The notes: generated by a model from the sequence alone, not told the origin. Shown: positions 11,702 through 24,077, counted from the first letter of the stretch. The stretch: DNA of 64,000 nucleotides from Tulasnella sp. 424 (GCA_019633425.1 WSUB01000110.1:62001-126000), one strand, 5' to 3'. Translations and numbers: made by a program.

Positions 11702-12055
11702 TTACTTGCGAGGCTCAGGGATCTTTTGACCTCCCGTCTCCAAGTCGTATTGCACGGCATTCTCAACAGCTGCGTCAACATCACGATCCTGCTTCATGGC
11801 GTCGATCTTCTTCCCGCGGGTTTGCACGCCGTCCTTGTTGTCTAGAATGTTTGCCCGACCACCGAGGTCATTCAGCTCCTCTATGCGAGGCGGTGCATTA
11901 GCGGAGAGCAAAGCGAAAAGAACAGGCGGGTACTAACGTTTCGAAACTTGACCGGTAGCCTCGCTCTGTGCAGCGTCTCGATCCTCGCGGGCAGCATCGA
12001 CATTCGAGTAGGAAGGGTCGGTGACCTGATCATCGTCGCGGAAGACTTGCGGCAT
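11702..12055 (-). CDS. small hydrophilic protein, unknown function
   Basis: Two exons, 11938-12055 and 11702-11880, join through a 57-nt GT...AG intron to 98 aa (Gln at the junction). The product starts MPQVFRDDDQVTDPSYSN and ends GGQKIPEPRK. It is highly charged (Asp, Glu, Lys, Arg), lacks hydrophobic segments and Cys, and is expected to be disordered. Such small, charged proteins in fungi are often stress or conidiation related, but no motif supports that here. I do not recognise a family. The start is clear because the ATG is followed by continuous coding and preceded by stops. Confidence 0.6.
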
Positions 12056-12690
12056 ATCGAGTAGAGTGTTAGGTTGGAGTGTACGATGTTTTTGAATGGA
12101 GAGGTGCTGGTGGTGAATCTAATTCTGTGCGACCTGGGCAGCTTTTATACATTTCAGAGTGATCACCGATCCCACCCCCCAAGACCTCAATACGCAATGC
12201 GCTTAGCATGATGACGCGACAACGGGTCAACGATCGGTCGACGTCAACTCAGCGTCACCTATGTAAGCGATGATCGCCCCAAAATTAAAATCCGGTTTCG
12301 TCAATTTATTCGCGGGAACCTCCACTTTCCCTCAAAGTTCCGATCCGCACCTCGGCGCCAAAGATCGCCGTCGCTCCAAAAGGTTCCGCGCCGCTCTTCC
12401 AACCCCGACACTCGCCAATTCCGCACTGAAAAAGATGATTTCGTATTGGATGCTTTGCAACGAGGGAGGATGTAGGGAACAATGACAGGGGAACAGTATT
12501 TTTACGCTAAGATGACATTTTGCAAATCCCAGGTTGAAGTGACCACGATCAAGCTCTAAGAATCAACTGCTTCACTCCCGACATCCAGAGAGCAATGTCC
12601 TCGGTTCCTGATGCCTTCGTGAGTATATCGACGTGAGTAGCGAGTGCCGTTTGCTGGTCCCGACTGGCCATAGCTGGGAGGGAAAAGGGA
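12056..12690. other. intergenic between two minus-strand genes
   Basis: Contains the presumed promoter of the small protein (upstream of 12055 on the minus strand) and the 3' end of SEC31. An open frame at 12270-12485 on the plus strand has no features and is not called. Confidence 0.4.
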
Positions 12691-15600
12691 TTAGCTCTCA
12701 TCCTGAAGGTCCAGTAACGATTGCCGTATACCTTGGGTAAGGGTGTTCAATTGATCAACCAGCGTCGGAGGCAACGTCTCGCAGTTCAAAGCGTCGAATA
12801 GAATATTCAATCGTCGTTCAGTATCATCTACAAGTCGTTTTTGCTGAGGCTGCTCGTTCAACTCGGTGTTAGACCTTATAATCAACCCAATGGGTTGAGA
12901 GAGACTCACCGGTGTCGTCTGTCTAAGCCTGCCCAACGCATCACTCAGGATTGAATAGGATGCTTGGGCATTGTCAGGGATATGGCTTCTGTCTCCAGGA
13001 GCTAAACGCGACCCAATAGGTACTGTCAGTATTCGCCTAAACGATAGCCTATTAGAGCTACGTACGATACTTAGGAGCCTTGGGAGCTGGTGCGGCAGGC
13101 TTCGGCGGTGGGGGTTGAGATCCACCAGGAGCTGAGGGGGAGTCGACTCTTGGTTGGGGAGGCCCTGGAGGCGGTACCTGTCCTCCAGCCATGGGTGGCG
13201 GACCTCTTGGTCCACCTGGCCCGGGAGCGTAGCCTTGGCCGGGCGGCGGTGGTCCTGGAGGTGCGACTCCATGAGGCGGACCGTAAGGACCAGGCGGTGG
13301 CGGAGGTTGTTGCTGCTGCGGGCCGGGGCCAGGTTGCGCGCCAGTCGGAGGTCCGTACGGTCCAGGTCCACGAACGGGAGGTCCTCCTGGTCCCGGAGGC
13401 GGCGGCGGATGCATGCCAGGTTGCTGCTGAGGTGGCGGGGGACCGGCAAAGTGGCTTTGCGTTTGACGAGCTGGAGGTCCGCCCTGAGCTAATGGCGACA
13501 TTGTACGATCTTGGTTAGGATAACCACCGCCTGCGCGACTGAGAGGCGATAGGGACCGACCAGGGTAGTTTCCTGCTGGAGGGACTCCGGGACCCGTAGA
13601 TGCTGGACGACCAAAGGGTGGTGGACCACCGGGCCCGCCTCGGCCAGGTGGAGGAGGGATGGGCTGACCCGGTTGACCTGGATGAGGACGTCCCAGACCC
13701 ATCGCACTTCCTCCGCGTGGCGGCGGTGGAGGCAGCTGTCCTTGCTGAGGTGGGTGCATCTGACTCGGGGACATACCCGTTCGTGGAGGTGGTGGCAATC
13801 CTTGAGAGCTTTGAGCGTAGGGAGAGTTTGGCGACGGCCCGGACGGTTGCGCGTTCGGGAACGGCGACGAGATGGCTTGCAACGACGATGGTTTTGTGGC
13901 TGGTGTTCGACGAGCAGCCACATCGACGACTGGGGTATCATTCCATCCTTCATCTGTCCGCTTTGGGGGAGCACGTGGCGGTGGAGGTGCTTGGGGACCT
14001 GGAGGAGGAACCATTCCCGGTTGTTGGCCGTACGATCCACCATAAGTCCCGCCGTATCCGGTAGCGCCGCCGTAAGGTTGACCAGTGCGATATTGCGGCT
14101 GTTGCGGCTGAGTCTGTGGAGCTCCGACTGGTGCATAAGGATCATTGACGGGAGGAGCGGGCTGCGTGGCTGGAGCGTTCGTGCCGTTTGGAGGAGGCGC
14201 GTACATTGATCCATACGGAGAAGGTTTGACAGGAGGCTGCTGCTGCTGGGTAGCGGTAGGGCCGTACGTGTTCGTGGCAGGTGGGATGCCGTAAAGATTC
14301 TGGGCAGGTTGGTAAGCCGTAGGAGCGGGCTGCCGTTGTTGAGTAGTCTGTTGCGCCGGGACCTGCGACGTCGAAGCGAGGGGGGCGGGTGCCGCACCGG
14401 TAGCGCGCAAAACCCTCTTTCTTGCGTGGTCGAAATCCAGTTCGACGCCACCTTGGCTTCCCTTGTACTCCGCGGGCGTCAAGCTCAAATACTTGACGGC
14501 CTCTGGCAACATTCCCTGAGCTGCTAGCAAGTCCGCGTACTCGAAGTACCTGTCGTAAAGCGTCGCAAGCTTGTAACTCCTGACTCCCGCCGCAGCGTCT
14601 GCAGCCTTGTCCTGCTGCAGGTCCGCATCAACGTATTTGGTCGCACCTCGGAAGACGGCAACCTTTTCGATGAAGGTCTGGAGGGCCAGTGCATGTGAAG
14701 TGTAGCGCGAAACGCCTTGCTGCTCATCCCCTGCAGCGACGGTAGCCGTTTCCTCTTCCTTCATCTCCTCGATCCAAATGTGGACCACTTGCTCCAACTT
14801 GCCCGCAGCCAGGTAGCACAACGTCGCGTTCCTTCTGTACTCTTTGGCAAGTACCTGCGAGTTTTGAGGATCCGCAGCTTTGACGACCTTGCCTTGGAAC
14901 TCGAGACGCTGTCCAAGCTGCTTCGCGAGGCCAGAGAACTCGTCCGTCTTGGCAAACGTGCACAGGATAACGAAGATTTCTTGCCACTCCCTGAGATCGG
15001 CATTCTGGACGATGTCGTCGAGGTCGTTGGAGACGATGGACTGGTAGAGTCGGAGATAAGGTAATGAGGTCGTTTGCTTGGTGAAGTACGCGGTTTGGGT
15101 CTTTTGCAACAGCTCCGGTCCACCCTTGACAGCCAACAAGATCGCGTCTGCGTACCTCTCGACGGAGAGGCACAGCGACACTGCGGACTCAAAGTCACCG
15201 AGAACAAGCGACTTGGTCAACAAACGATCGACTTCGGACTCCTCGTTGGGGTAAATCTTGAACGTGGTGGTCTTGAGCGTATCAGACGCAGCGGACGAAG
15301 GACGTGATCCGATGGTCGCAGCAACTGAGGAATCCGCAGCATAGCTATGATGTGGCACGAGTACGTGGCCCGGCAAGGCACTGCGAACGGTTCCAATGGT
15401 GGCGAAGAAATCTGCGTTGGCGTCTCCTTGGGGTGTCCCGATGTTCAAGTCATCTCCGAACAGGCTTGGTTCAGTCGCGGTGCTCTCCGCTTCTTGAGCT
15501 TTCGTGACGTCGGATGTTGCACTGGCACTGACTTCGCTCGGCGTAGCTTCGATCGGCCCACTTCCGGAAATGGTGGTGTCGGCATCCCCTGGTGGTCCTT

Positions 15601-17576
15601 CGGTCGGCTCGGATAATGGCTCGGGCTCGCGTTCCGGCTCGGCAAATGAGACAACTGGTTCGTATGGCTTGCTCTCCGTGACGTCTTCCTCTTGAGGTTC
15701 CGGTGGAATGATGTTGGTCGAAGGAGCCGAAGGAGTCGCAATTTGGGATCCAGCTGCAGCCGAGGCCTTGACTTTCTTGATGGCCTCTTGAACGTTCGCC
15801 GCAATGCTCTCTTTGGAGAACCCGAGGAGAGTGACAAGTTCGTCACGAGTATTAGCTCGGAACAAGCTGGTCAAGGCCTTCCAGCCCTCCAACGCAGTCT
15901 CTCCTTGCGCATCCTGGCTCTTCTGCTGGACGAACTCGCTCAACTTCTCTCCCTCCGTCGCCTCCTGAAGCTTCTTGGCGCGGTCCACGATAGCAGGCTC
16001 CGTAGCAAACCTGCGTATATGGACCGAACCAGTTTGCTGAGGGGCTCCTTGTGCGCTTGGCTGGTTGTTGACCGAGACGAGTTGACCGCCAAACCCAAAT
16101 GTTGATGATACGGGGCGTCTCAACCACTTTGGAGGCTGGTTCAACGACAGAGTCGGCTGTTGCTGGGTCTGTAGTCCGAAGTTGCCTTGGTCAAAGATGT
16201 CGGCGCCGTCGGGTTGAGGTGTCCGGTTTTCGTCGGCGGCGATTTCGGCCGCGTTTGTAGACTGAAGCGAGTGGATTGCGATACGCCCGTCGAATGATGC
16301 GGTGGCTATTAAGTTGGGGTTGCGAGGGCACCATTGGACTTGGAATGCCCAGTTGTTGGCGGACTGCAGGTCTCCAATGAGTTCGGCGGTTTGAGGGTTC
16401 CAGCAGAGCGTTCGGTTGTCCTTTCCGCAGGATAGCAGGAGGTCGGAATCAAAACGGCACCAGGAGAGAGATAGAACACCCTTGTCATGACCGGTGAGGA
16501 TCTATGGGAAGGGCCATCATTCAGCGTGCTGGTTCTCAGTATCGAAGACAAGACGAGACTATCGGTCAAACCTTTTCAGGAGCTCTTGCATTTCGCAAAT
16601 CCCAAGACATGATGATTGGCGAGGAATCATCTTCAGAAGAGGTTACCAGACGGGTGGCCTGTGGTTTTGCAGTCAGGATCAAAATTTCTGCAGGCAAAAG
16701 CAGCAGCGTATAAAGGACATACATTGTCGGGGTGCCATGCAACGTCGCTCATCCCACGTCTCCCGCCAGTAGCGAAGGCGCCTCCGGCAGGACCTCCTGT
16801 TGCAGCACCACCACCATAAGCCAGCGCGACCACCTCGCGTTTGCCCCTCAAGTCCCAGACTGCAGTGTAGCCAGAGTTACTCGAGCTCGCAAGGATGTGT
16901 GGAACTTGCATATTCCAGCCTACAGCGGTAACGTCTTCGAGCTTTGCGCTTCGAGCGCCAGGGCTGTATGGCTTGCTGGGATCGTTCAAGTCCCAAATGT
17001 AGATTTCCCCGTTGACTGCACCCGATGAGAGAAGATGTGACTGGAAGTTGTTCAAGTCGAGAGCGCGAACGGGTCCGGTGTGGTTGGTGTTTCGTGCGAT
17101 GAGTGCGGCCGATGTCCTGGAGTAGAGATGGAGGTCAGAGTCGTTGCCCAGCAGCTGGCGTCCTCCACATCTTACTCTGCATTTTCGATAATCTTGGCTG
17201 CATCCCAGAGGGTAAGCTCTCCGTTTTCCATACCAGCGGCAATGACGCCTTGTGGTCTCGTAGCCGTAGCGCTGCTCCATACGAGTCGGTTGAATCTGAA
17301 ATTACGGGACGTCGCTCAATAACGTTGCCCCCCAAAACCCTTAGTCCACACTGACCGTGAACTAGTCGTAAGGACGCCTTTAGGGCCTTGAAGCCCTTCA
17401 GCTCCGATATCGTAAGAGTGCCTGTCAAGGAGATCGGGATCCCATATTTCTAACTGGCTGTCGTTGCTGAAGGAAGCGTCTAGTGCTCCTGATACGGTTC
17501 CTGATGCTATGAGAGGGACACCTGGGGAGGGAGACCAGGCGAAAGTGGAAGTCCTGTGGATCTCCTTGAGCTTCAT
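12691..17576 (-). CDS. SEC31: COPII outer-coat subunit Sec31
   Basis: Structural component of the Sec13-Sec31 outer cage of COPII vesicles leaving the endoplasmic reticulum. Exons 17356-17576, 17176-17295, 16723-17116, 16572-16658, 13066-16501, 12910-13001 and 12691-12861 join in frame to 1506 aa. Residues 1-360 form the WD40 propeller (for example SGAVNGEIYIWDLND, TGHDKGVLSLSWCRFDSDLL). An alpha-solenoid (ACE1-type) covers about 480-800, with VVHIWIEEMKEE and LALQTFIEKVAVFR. A long Pro/Gly/Gln-rich disordered region follows, then the conserved C-terminal helical domain (HIPDNAQASYSILSDALGRL and a second helix pair). The 3' acceptor at 12862 was chosen because the nearer AG leads into a stop. 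The gene is divergent from the first DUF6535 gene, and its 5' end (about 16,984-17,576) is the part repeated in the array to the right. Confidence 0.95.
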
Positions 17577-18942
17577 CGTTGGGAGGTCGTCACTGGATCA
17601 GAGACGACAATTGTGTTGACGTGTAGAACTCGTCACTCCCTTCGTTCGACACATCTCCGTCAACGGATTTAACGTGTTTATGTCCGTGTCACCGCGACGG
17701 GCAATGGTGCGCAGCCCTGCCTCATCTCTCATGTATACGGACAGCCTGCCAGGGAAGTTTATTTATGCTCGCTTGATAGACGTGTGTTATCTCCCAGCAT
17801 TGTTGTGGCATTCCTCCAGTCAAACTCAAAGGCGGACCAACTCGAATCGGCGTCTCTAACTTATTCTAGCCCAGCAATACCTCGGCTGGCGAGCCAATCC
17901 GCGTGCACAACGTCTCACAATTCTGAGTTCTTCAGGGACCCAGCATCCGTACATTTGTATTGGCCATGGGCGGTCTTCACCGATAGTTTTCGCGTTTCGA
18001 ATCGGGGGTATTCAATGTACTTTGGCGGCTGAAACTGCCCGTTGACACATATAGTAAGGCATGTTCTGTCACCAGTGAAATTCTGAAGAAGCTGTACCGC
18101 AACCAAGAACCAGATTTGCGAAGGCGCCACTAGGGGGAGTGAGTGCAGTATTGCGATGGGTTGGCACTTCCGCTGAACTGCTATACCCTGGACGTTTCAC
18201 CCTTAGGTAGTTCTCGGAACCTCTGTGACTAATTAGAGTCAAGCTGACGTGTAATCGTGGCGAACGTGATCCTTTAGATAGCCAGGGTCTGCAGACACCC
18301 GAACGCGTGTATTCCCGGATGATCGGGTCCGACCTCGCGACTTGTCCCCAAAAGGATAAACTATCGATCTCCCAGCGCCTCTTACGCCTTGGCTCGGTAT
18401 TTAAAACTTAGAATGCTGCAGTAAGGCTTTTCTCGTCGCTCTCTCCTTTATTATGCAGGGCGCAAGCGGCTAGATGAACCGCGTGAGTCCGTCATCATTT
18501 CGATTTTCCTCGTATGACACAGAGGATTAGATGAATTGGATAACTTATCAAGTCACCAGGAGGGGGTTGAGTGCGTATTACATAGATGGAGGATAAAGCT
18601 GCAAGTATAGGATATTGGTTAGAGGGTCGATCGAGGAGAACCGCATTTGGCACTTGGACGCGGTCCGTTCAGGTTAAATCGCTAACCCCTGCAAAGGGTG
18701 CCGAGGCAGGCATTCCGTCAATTAGATCATGGCCTCGGGAAAGATCTCTGGTACGATGAAACGTTGTAATTATTAATTTCCCTATTGGTCCTCTGCGGCA
18801 TGTCGAACAGCAGCAAGCCTCCAAGCCACACGGTCTGCGAGTTACCCTCGTTGTCCGCAAGCCCCCAACATTGCACTCGTCGTAAATATTCGTTCCATTT
18901 TGAACCAAGACTCGAGTACTTCCCTCTTACCAACTCCCCTCA
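17577..18942. promoter_or_regulatory. divergent intergenic, SEC31 / first DUF6535
   Basis: Holds both 5' ends. The 60 bp before the DUF6535 ATG (CCATTTTGAACCAAGACTCG onward) is nearly identical before all six copies, and the SEC31-proximal 150 bp recurs behind each SEC31 fragment. This ancestral version is 1.37 kb against 0.5-0.9 kb in the derived units. The extra sequence, roughly 17,800-18,200, includes a minus-strand open stretch (17915-18130) of unknown nature that I could not place in the other units. Confidence 0.5.
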
Positions 18943-21602
18943 ATGACCACTCCAGCTGTCGACATTCACAACCTCGGCGTTAAATTCGAATGCCCCGTCC
19001 CTCCCCAAGAATTCGGTCAGGACGGCGGCGAGTTCTTGCGCCGCTACGATGCCCTCGCAGACGAGATAGACGACGATTTGGTTAAAGTGCTCAAAGAACA
19101 GCTTGATGGACTTCTTATCTTTGTGAGTCCTTCCCCCATCACCGCTCAATACTCGTGGTCAAGTTGCTGATGCGTCGTAGGCCGGTCTCTTCGCCGGAGT
19201 CAATTCCGCCTTTCTCGCGCTCACACTTCCTCTCATGAGCCCCGACCCCGCCGACGACACCAATGCGCTCCTTCGGGAGAACAATGCAATTCTTCTCCAA
19301 CTAGCATTGGGCAGGAACGACAGTCTTCCTAGCGCCCAAGCTCTCCCTTCCGAGACTTTCTCGCCCGCCGGCAAAGTCCTTACCGTCAATGTCCTATTCT
19401 CAGTGAGCTTGACGCTCGCATTGATATCTTCGTTCGTAGCGGTATTGGGGCGGCAATGGCTCGTCTACTACCGCAAACGAAGCGGTGGCGGGCCCGACCG
19501 TCAGAGGTGGGAGCAGCTCAAACGGTTCTTAGGAGCCGAAAGATGGGGTCTTGAATGGGCGCTCGACGACTTTTTACCTTCCATTTTACAGATTGGCCTT
19601 ATCATTTTCTGCATTTCGCTCACGATCTACCTCAGCACTCTCCACCCCACGCTGTCGAACGTTGTTGGGACGTTTATGTGCACGGGGGTGGCAGTCTTAA
19701 TTATTACTGCGCTTCTAGCAACTTGGGACAAATTCTGTCCTTTCCAAAGCCCTCTATCCCATTTCATTTCCGTCTCGGCTGGCCCGACTTGGAAGGTACT
19801 ATGCCAGGTTTCTGAGCTTTTGGTGATCGTTTTTCTGGTACCCCCCATTGTGCTCATTCTCGTCGTGTGGGACTTATTAATAACGATGAAGTGGGTGCTC
19901 CGGAGTATAATCCGATACTGCTTTGCCGGACAATCCGAGGTTTCCTGGTCAGACCTCCGGTTGGATATGGAAATCATACCGGTCATTATTGACCTGCTGT
20001 TGGAGGCTCCCGATTTCCTAGTCCATCTCGCGTCATCCGTCCGTTCCTTATCCATCCGTTTCGCATCATTCGTCCGTTCCGCATCCCAAGTCCGGCCAGG
20101 CAAGAAGAAAGAAGAAGACCCCGGGAAATTACAGACTTTTGCAATCAAACGCGCCATATGTACATCGGATGATGCCCTAACCCAGTTGCATGGCGTCTCA
20201 AACATTCTCGCCATTAGCGATTCGCATCTCTTGGACATACTTGCCACGGACGATGAATTTACCACTCGTCTCTCGGAACTATGGAGAGGTTCATACAGCC
20301 GAACTCTCCAGCTTCGAGGTCGCGACCAACTGGAGTTGGCTACGAGGATTCAATGTTTGTATCGAGCGGCATTGGCACACGTTCTCCTCTCCTTTTCAGA
20401 GGCCGACGACTGGGAACGAATTTACAATCTAATGCTTCCTTCAGACAGTGGTTCAGAGGAGCAAAGGATGCTCCCTCCATCAGACCTAGTCCAAAATTTG
20501 CACTCGAATATGACCAATGCCTACCTAAGTTGCATATCATTTGATTGGACTTTCGCTTATCGTAAATTGCCGGGGGTCAATTCCCTCCCACCCCCCTCCA
20601 GCATGAATGTGCTGCTTAATCCAACATGGAGATGCATTTCTATCGTCCTCAGTGTTATCGATGAGCGCCCAAAGGAGGACTATCGTTGGTTTAGCCGGGA
20701 TACGGCCATGGAGTCACTCCATAGCGCACATGTCGGGTTAGTTCCTTTCGGCTAAGACGTTTGAAAACTGATCCATTTCTAACTGGAACGTCACAGAGAT
20801 CCCCGCGCAGCCCTTGGATACCTTGAGAATGTGATGACGAAGTGTAGCAATCGTTACCGTACGCGAGAAAGCCGAGATATCCTGAAACAATATCTCGTTC
20901 CTATTTTCAAATTTGCGGGCAAGGCAGCTGTCGACAGCGCGGAGAGTCGCGGAATAAGGACATACCCAGCAGCAAAGCTGTTGCGTCTTTCGGAAACGTT
21001 TATGCGAGCCGAAGATTCGCCCAGCAATTTTATAAATATCGGACGAAGCCTTCGCAGAGAGCTAATTAGCATTTTGGCCCCGGTGCGTGAAAGGAGCGAT
21101 TTACATTACGAGGACCGGTGAGTTCTAGTATGAAAGGCTGATATCGATGTTGTGCGCTGAGTTCCAATTGGTTCTGTTAGCGGCCGTTATTGGTCAACCT
21201 TGGACGAGCTGATTGGCCTGTTCACCGACTTGACAGCGCTTTCTATGTCGCCGAGGTTTTTCCCGAACGAAGATGACCTCGAGTTACTATCTTTGTTCAG
21301 CCCAATCCTTCGACACCTTCAAGCAGTGACACGGGAGCCGGGTTGGGTGGACCTCGAAGGCGAAGCCAGCGTATCGAAAGTAGAGAGGCTTGATGGGATG
21401 TTTGGAGACTTTAAGGCTGCGCTGGAGAGGGTTTCCCGGAAGGTCAAGGTGAGTGCTTTCACTCGTTGGTGGAATTTCGTTTTGCTTACCATGCGACTTC
21501 GATTCGTGTCTATAGAGACATGACCGGGACCGCGAGTTGGGCAAATGTTGTTACTGGCGGGGTGGAAATTCTATGGAATGGCATATTGAGCCCGATGCTT
21601 AG
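18943..21602 (+). CDS. DUF6535 membrane protein, array copy 1
   Basis: Exons 18943-19122, 19181-20736, 20797-21117, 21181-21448 and 21516-21602 join in frame to 803 aa. The N-terminal ~220 residues match the Agaricomycete DUF6535 domain: AGLFAGVNSAFLALTLPLMS, then VLTVNVLFSVSLTLALISSF, LGRQWLVYYRKRSGGG, RWGLEWALDDFLPSILQIGL, and a fourth helix ending TWDKFCPFQSP, giving four predicted membrane helices. A variable segment (DNA 19,751-20,102) contains another hydrophobic stretch. The rest is soluble and helical, with the conserved block GVSNILAISDSHLLDIL. The C-terminus ends in a short Cys-containing tail. Function of the family is unknown. This copy is next to real SEC31 and may be the founder. 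Confidence 0.85.
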
Positions 21603-21930
21603 TACAAGTTGGGAGGTGTCTGGTCAACTTTTTTTTTTGTGCTGTCTTTGTATTTTGCCTTCGTCTTGGATGATCGTGTGACGTAACTTTGTGTGCCTGA
21701 CGCGTTGGAGCCCAAGTGGTCCGAATGTAAACCAAACCGTCTATTTTTCAATCCCTTCCTCGTGGTATACCCCACAAGCGAACCAGAGTGCGTTTTCTGT
21801 CGCTCGCGTCAATCTACGACTGAACTTCAGTGTCCAGCTTGAGCACAACCTTATTACCTCACTCCACACACGTATACACTGCACGAAAGAGTCTACCCCT
21901 GGTGAGCACCTCCCAACGTAAATCCCTCGA

Positions 21931-22455
21931 ATGAAATCCGGCCTCACACCCATATTCCACAGACATCAAATTTCATGTCATCGACAATCCAAGAAACCCT
22001 CTCCTCAATCCACGAAACAGCCTAATGCGCCAGCTCATGGGAATGCGTCAAAGCACTGGCAGGGGATCAACCACGTCCTCTGGCCGCTCATGGGTCTCCT
22101 CGTCATCGCCAGCACCCTCCTAGGCAAGAAGGTGGACGAAGCTGATCCTGAAGCACCTGCGAAATGGGGGATCTCTGGGACAGGCGCTATGACGATATGC
22201 GGAGTTTGCGTTGGCATGGCTTGTGCGTCCACTAGGCACGTGGTGGAACTCGTCTTGTTCACGTTGGCGCTTTTGGCGTTTGCTGCTCGGTTCAGCATAC
22301 TCAAGCATCGATGGGGTAGTCTGTGTGATCTCTGTCTGGGAGGGGTTTATAATATACAGATTCGTTTATTCGGCTTGCATTGCTTCCTCGCTTGGACCTC
22401 TGAGGACACGAACAACAAAAACATGGGCTCCAATATAATGCATACCATCGTATAG
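21931..22455 (+). CDS. small three-helix membrane protein, copy 1 (altered N-terminus)
   Basis: The ancestral start (MSSTIQETLSSIHETA, ATG at 21975) runs into a TAA at 22023 where the intact copy has CAA. A local indel near 22,050 changes frame. A different ATG at 21931 reads around both lesions and rejoins the conserved part, giving 174 aa with membrane segments HVLWPLMGLLVIASTLLG, AMTICGVCVGMACAS and VVELVLFTLALLAFAARFSI. Whether this alternative N-terminus is used is unknown, so it may be a pseudogene. Stop at 22453-22455. Function unknown; not seen outside this array. Confidence 0.45.
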   Translation: MKSGLTPIFHRHQISCHRQSKKPSPQSTKQPNAPAHGNASKHWQGINHVLWPLMGLLVIASTLLGKKVDEADPEAPAKWGISGTGAMTICGVCVGMACASTRHVVELVLFTLALLAFAARFSILKHRWGSLCDLCLGGVYNIQIRLFGLHCFLAWTSEDTNNKNMGSNIMHTIV

Positions 22456-22604
22456 AGATACATCCAAAACGAAACAAAAAAAACGACAACAAAAGATGGG
22501 GAGGGAAGAGAAAAGAGAGGTTTCACAACCAAGACTATGAAATGACGACTTTGGTACCAACTTCAAGCCCACCAAAAAGAAATATAAGAGACTCCAAGAT
22601 TCGT

Positions 22605-23516
22605 CTATGTGCTGTCGTAGATGGCGAGGTGGAGTGATCGGATTTGATTATTATCGTAGACGATGAGCTCGTCGTAGTTGAGACCGCCACCAGGAACACC
22701 TCGGACCTAGATATGAGGTGAGGGACAAAAAAGTCAATGTAAACATCAAGTTGCGCTCCCTGGTTCTTCACTCACCGAATCATACCCAGTGGGAGCAGCG
22801 ACCAAGTTATGGTGCGCCGTCGTCAATTTCTTAGCTCTGCCAGCAAGAACACGACACATCAACATGGCGCGGTAACGTGATGGTGCGACTTGCTTGACGT
22901 ATCCATGAGACCTTGAGAGAGACTCCCTCCGTCAGTAACGCCCGACAACCCGCCACGCCAAGCACGTACTTGGAAGACGTCCCCGAAGTATAAACACCCT
23001 TCCCAAACATTGAACCAGGCGTACACTTCTCCTTACGGCGCTCGTTGGCGGGGAACATGCCCTCGGCTTTAAAGTTGTACGACGCATCGATGGCTTGCCT
23101 GTGTGAAGTTATGCGCCGATGAGTCGCTTGCCATAGACGAGGGTAAAGTGACGACTTACCGTTTCGCTTCGAACGCATTATGCAACGATCTATTCTGAAC
23201 GATGAATCGGATTTGCGGTGGGTTGAGTGTATGCTTTCCATTCCTTAGTCTACTGGTCCGTAACTTTATGTCCACGAAACACCATGTCAACAGTCGGAAG
23301 CAAGGGGTGTATCGGCGCCTGACATCGGTATACCTGCTCTCAACGCCTGGTACCCAGTCGGAGCTGTCAAAAGCACGGGCGCAATATCCAGAGACTCGTT
23401 GGAACATGACGCAGAGCAGAAATAGCGCTTGTTCATCTTGGGGAACGTTTCGCAGCGGAGGCATGCAGGGTCGAGCTGGAGGATCACACCGAACCTGGGA
23501 GTCTTCGAGCGCGTCG
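22605..23516 (-). pseudogene. PARP-type catalytic domain gene, copy 1 (short form)
   Basis: Four 3' exons splice cleanly: about 23160-23260, 22970-23098, 22776-22911 and 22605-22706. They carry the PARP signature GSMFGKGVYTSGTSSKSHGY, then RYRAMLMCRVLAGRAKKL, LVAAPTGYDSV and the last exon VRGVPGGGLNYDELIVYDNN. In related Agaricomycete proteins an RRWHGT segment holding the catalytic His precedes this; here NERRKEKC joins directly, so about 135 nt including that His is missing. The 5' exon encodes ACLRCETFPKMNK and YFCSASCSNESLD, a Cys pair typical of this architecture. I cannot join 5' and 3' parts in one frame near 23,220. Probably inactive. It is convergent with the small membrane gene. Confidence 0.6.
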
Positions 23517-23519
23517 CTC

Positions 23520-24077
23520 AAGTCCTGAATGTAGAGTTCCGGGTTGACTGCACCCGATGATAGAGTATGGGTCTGGGAGTTGTTAGAGTCGAGGGCGCGG
23601 TGTGGTTGGTGTTTCCGTCCGAGGAGTGTGGCCGACTCCCCGGAGCAGGGAACAGGTCAGAGCTGTTGCCGAGGAGCATGGCTTCGTCCATATCTCCCTC
23701 TGCATTTTCGATAATCTTGGCTGCGCCCCACAGGGAAGATTCGGGCAATGTCGCCTCTTGGTCTTGCAGTCGTAACGTTGCCCCATCCGAGTCGGTTGAA
23801 TCTGAAATTATGTGACGTCACTCAATTCTAAGCTTGTCCCCCAGAACCCTTAGTCCACTCTTGTAAGGGCACCTTATGTAAGGCCCTTGAATTCCTTCAG
23901 CTCCAATGTCGTAGAAGCGCTTGTCAACAAGATTGGGATCCCATATATGATATTTCTAGTTGGCTGTCGTTGCTGGACGAAGCGTCTAGCCCTCCTAATA
24001 CAATTCCTAACGCTAAGAGAGGGAGGCCTGGGTAGGGAGACTGAGCGAAAGAAGTGGAAGTCCTGTGGATCTTCGTC
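23520..24077 (-). pseudogene. SEC31 5' fragment, unit 1 right end
   Basis: Matches SEC31 exons 1-3 and both introns from about 16,984 to the start region. The reading frame is broken in several places, and the bases that hold the SEC31 start codon (GAGCTTCAT on the plus strand) are deleted. It sits directly upstream of the PARP-type gene on the same strand, so it marks the tandem-duplication junction. Confidence 0.8.

Noticed and set aside
12270..12485. 71-residue plus-strand open frame
   Set aside because: No start context, no intron, no similarity I recognise; length is within chance.
13090..16105. Long plus-strand open frames opposite SEC31
   Set aside because: They are shadows of the Pro/Gly/Gln-rich coding sequence; composition mirrors the minus strand and no domain or splice pattern fits.
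17915..18130. Minus-strand open frame in the SEC31/DUF6535 spacer as a gene
   Set aside because: Short, no domain, and not traceable in the other units; could be a remnant but unsupported.
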